The notes beneath the pieces are model-generated. The model did no database searches. It was not told the origin of the DNA and saw only the letters and a list, made by a program, of their open reading frames with translations. The translations under genes were made by a program, and so were the position numbers. Positions 61,255 through 64,000 of a stretch of 64,000 nucleotides of DNA are shown here, piece after piece. The stretch's first letter is position 1, and every line of letters begins with the position of its first letter. Source of the DNA: Polytrichum commune (Eukaryota; Streptophyta; Polytrichopsida; Polytrichales; Polytrichaceae); contig OX485803.1 of NCBI GenBank assembly GCA_950295325.1, positions 23,312,001 through 23,376,000 of the forward strand, given 5' to 3'.

Positions 61255-61530
61255 GTGTTGCATTAACAAATCTACGATGAAGCATAACCATAATTCATAT
61301 TGAAAACCACATATCTCCTTATTTAGTTTTGGGTATCATAAGTGCATGTTTGTTGATTTCTTAATTGAATACTCAAGTCCTCCAAGATGTGTTCACTATC
61401 GAGTGTAGAGTAGTTAGTGATATTTTTAAAATGTAATCCAATCTCTTCTAAACATGCATCGTTATGGTGTTTTCTCTTTGGTCCTCACTAAACCATACAT
61501 CAATCAAATACATGGGTCCGATTAAGAAAG
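61255..61530 (-). repeat. Family 5 dispersed repeat
   Basis: It carries CTACGATGAAGCATAACC, GTGCATGTTTGTTGATTTC, CAATCTCTTCTAAACATG and GGTCCTCACTAAACCATA, co-linear with the inverted copy at 26508-26860. Confidence 0.65.
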
Positions 61531-62611
61531 ATTTCCAAATCAACACCCGCATGCTTTGTGGAATACATCCACTGCATACTAGAAGGCCCTTTGACCCTCA
61601 CCCTTTTTCAAAAGAGACCATTTACCCAGGGAGTGCACTGTTCAAACACTGTAAATATACACGTGCGTGCACAAAAGGGGTATTATTTAGAACAAGCATG
61701 TACAAAATGTACGTACAAGAGACACATTGCTATTAAGCAAGAAGTAGATATACGTGAGGCTGGAGATAAGGCTATAGAAAAATATATGTAAAGTACGCGT
61801 GTACGCGTTCAAGTCAGACTTGGACCAAGAATCATGCGTTTTTTCATCCACTAAGTAACGACTTTATAACTAAAAATCCATGATTTGATATTATACATAT
61901 AATAGGGCCATATTTTTGCATTTCCAAACATTTGTACACATGTTATATACAATTTTTGTATTTTTTTTGGACCCTTGTGTACGTATGGAAATGTATTTTG
62001 AAGCAATGAGATTTGTAAGTATATTGCTTGATTTTAGCAAAAATAAAATGTATACAGGGGTATTTTAATAAGGGGCATGCACGCACGTGATGCTTGGTTT
62101 TAATGAATAGTGCACTCCCTGAGACCATTTATGACAAGAAGCAACATACTTTGCCCCTCAACCACGATTCTTAAACCGGTGTTAGATTTATATTTGAGTT
62201 TGTGGCTTTGATCAATGATGTAGTGTCCCTCATTTACACCAACCATTAGTTGACGTCATCTCTCTCTTTTGAGATCATCAAGGGTCCACTCACGAACCAT
62301 ATTTGCACATACCTCTCACCACCGAAAAGAGCTGAGTGCAAATAATCATTGTGCCAAGTAGCCCAAATATAACAACCTCCAAGTCCTTTGTCCTTTTTCT
62401 TCTTCTAAAGCTCTTTTCATGGGAATGGCTTGAGGATGCATGGATCATGTGAGGGCTCTTTGCATGTGAGGGTTTTGTCATTCCGAACCCCTCCGAGACA
62501 TCACTCTACTTCCACGCCATCAAATTTCCAACCCTTGCACTTTATGTCTTCTTGATACCCAAATAGAGAAAGTAGAAAAGAAAACAAGCATTAATCATGT
62601 TGCCAATGTGA

Positions 62612-62700
62612 ATTTGAGCCCATTGGTTCGTCCTTGTTCAAGAGTCCCCTTGATACACGAAGAGATATATTGCTTACCTCACGGTAGGTGGACCTTAGAT
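62612..62700 (-). mobile_element. SINE fragment, inverted
   Basis: The reverse complement matches the body of the SINE at 59405 (CCACCTACCG..AGG, ATCAAG, CCAATGGGCTCAAATTC). The head with A and B boxes is absent. Confidence 0.5.
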
Positions 62701-62725
62701 TATACACAATTGTTAAGTGAAGATA

Positions 62726-62728
<3 letters not shown>

Positions 62729-62756
<28 letters not shown>

Positions 62757-62757
62757 G
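62729..62757. repeat. (TA)n microsatellite
   Basis: About 14 uninterrupted TA units. Confidence 0.9.
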
Positions 62758-64000
62758 CATAAATGGACACCCAATTTCTTTCATTTGGGCCATGTCATAG
62801 CTTCATCCCTTCTTGGTCTAGATCAATACATTGTGTGAATTCACTAGAGGAAATCGTGTCGAAATCAACCATGTGCCATGATGTTGGTAGTGGCCATGTC
62901 CACTTAATATTCACCAAGTAGCATTCAACAACCACCCAACACCCATCTAGTAGCAGTTACGATCCATCCAACATACACCAAGCAACATCCACGGCTCACC
63001 CAACAACAAGCCGGTAGCATCCACAATCTACCCAACATCCATTAGGCAACACCTATGCATGAGCTCCGCAAACCTGAATCACCGCCCATGATGGGGTGGA
63101 GAGGTGCACTCCAAACTCAATACATCCACCCTTTATTTTTGGTGTATTTGGCATTTGGTATGCATCGCCCATAATGAAAACACTCACCCTCGCATCATTG
63201 TATGTTACTAAAACATTAAACACCGCCATAAGACCAACCCTTTTAACTTGGCCATCAAGACTACACCCGATATTGCACAAATTGGCTACCGGTGACCATT
63301 TCCACTACAATTTCAACTACCCTACATGGTTCATTTAGACATGATTTCATGCAGTGATTGGCTTCACATTTTGGAATGCCTTGACTCCTCATGTAAAGCG
63401 GACCTAAGTTAAGTTAAGTAGCAATGACATGGTTTCCACTCACTACCGAAAACATACCCTTTCATCCTACTTTCTAAGGGTACTATATTTTCGATGAACA
63501 TTCAACATCTGAGGTTACAAACTATTGATTAGAATTAATGGTTACCGGATACCAATTAAGTGTTTGCTCCCTGCAAAAGGTGAAGTAAGTTTACATCTAA
63601 TGTTATTGCCCTTGAGGACATGGTCAAGGATGTTCTACAAACAAACACTCTCTTCATTGCAGTTTTCAAAGTCCATAATTATTCTTTTAATACCCTCCCC
63701 ACACCTATTGGTGGGCACAACCAACGGATAGCTCCCACTGGTATGGGGGGCTTTTCTATTGTTTTTAGGCATGAATAAATGTGATGTATGCAAGTTTCAA
63801 TTGTTTGTTGGCTAAGTTTGGATGTAACTTATTCCAACTATGCTATCCACATATTCTTACAAGAGATGATGACAATTGAATGTTTTAAAGTAATAACAAA
63901 GAGCAAGGTGGAAATGGAACATTGTGGGGAACATGAAATCCACTCCCACCTTGTTCTTTATTGGCTCAGTCTGTAGGATAGAGACTATGCATCAACTTCT
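62758..64000. other. Intergenic, no gene seen
   Basis: At about 62925-63060 a loose tandem of about 30-bp phrases recurs (CACCMARYAGCATYCA, CACCCAACAYCCA), probably a degenerate minisatellite. Nothing else was recognised up to the edge. Confidence 0.5.

Noticed and set aside
1-64000. Integrated virus, plasmid or organelle DNA
   Set aside because: No polymerase, capsid, movement protein, rRNA or organelle gene sequence was recognised.

Overview
The window looks like nuclear DNA of a land plant. Evidence: spliced plant gene families with GT-AG introns, a run of the plant telomere repeat (TTTAGGG) in a promoter, and AT-rich intergenic DNA full of short non-autonomous transposons. One gene is a sulfonucleotide reductase without a thioredoxin domain and without iron-sulfur cysteines. 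From general knowledge that form is best known from bryophytes and lycophytes, so a non-flowering plant is plausible, but this is inference and no species is claimed.

Four protein genes can be modelled exon by exon with phases that agree: (1) a BSL2/BSL3-type Kelch-phosphatase on the minus strand at 399-6823, cut by the left edge so only the Kelch half is present; (2) a complete amino acid permease (AAP) on the minus strand, 29646-33801, seven exons, 477 aa, with one apparent GC-AG intron; (3) an APR-B/PAPS-reductase-like gene on the plus strand, 37499-42881, nine exons, with the end of exon 1 unresolved; (4) a two-exon RRM protein on the minus strand, 44038-46196, tail to tail with gene 3. 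The intron of gene 4 holds four tandem H/ACA snoRNA-like copies on the host strand, one of them split by a transposon. Its promoter carries telo-box repeats and site II-like elements, a combination known from plant snoRNA and ribosomal protein genes.

The rest (about 7.4-29 kb, 34-37 kb and 46.5-64 kb) shows no convincing gene. It holds several families of short elements with terminal inverted repeats and 3-bp TAA/TTA/TGA flanks (PIF/Harbinger-like MITEs, partly nested), a 400-bp fold-back element, a tRNA-derived SINE family, a roughly 400-bp dispersed repeat pair, a family seen at least eight times, and homopolymer and dinucleotide tracts.

A recurring theme is local tandem duplication in or beside genes: about six degenerate units upstream of BSL, three in AAP intron 2 (one carrying a relic of the exon 2 splice donor), three in the 5' region of the reductase, and four snoRNA copies. 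All calls come from reading the sequence; no database search was run.
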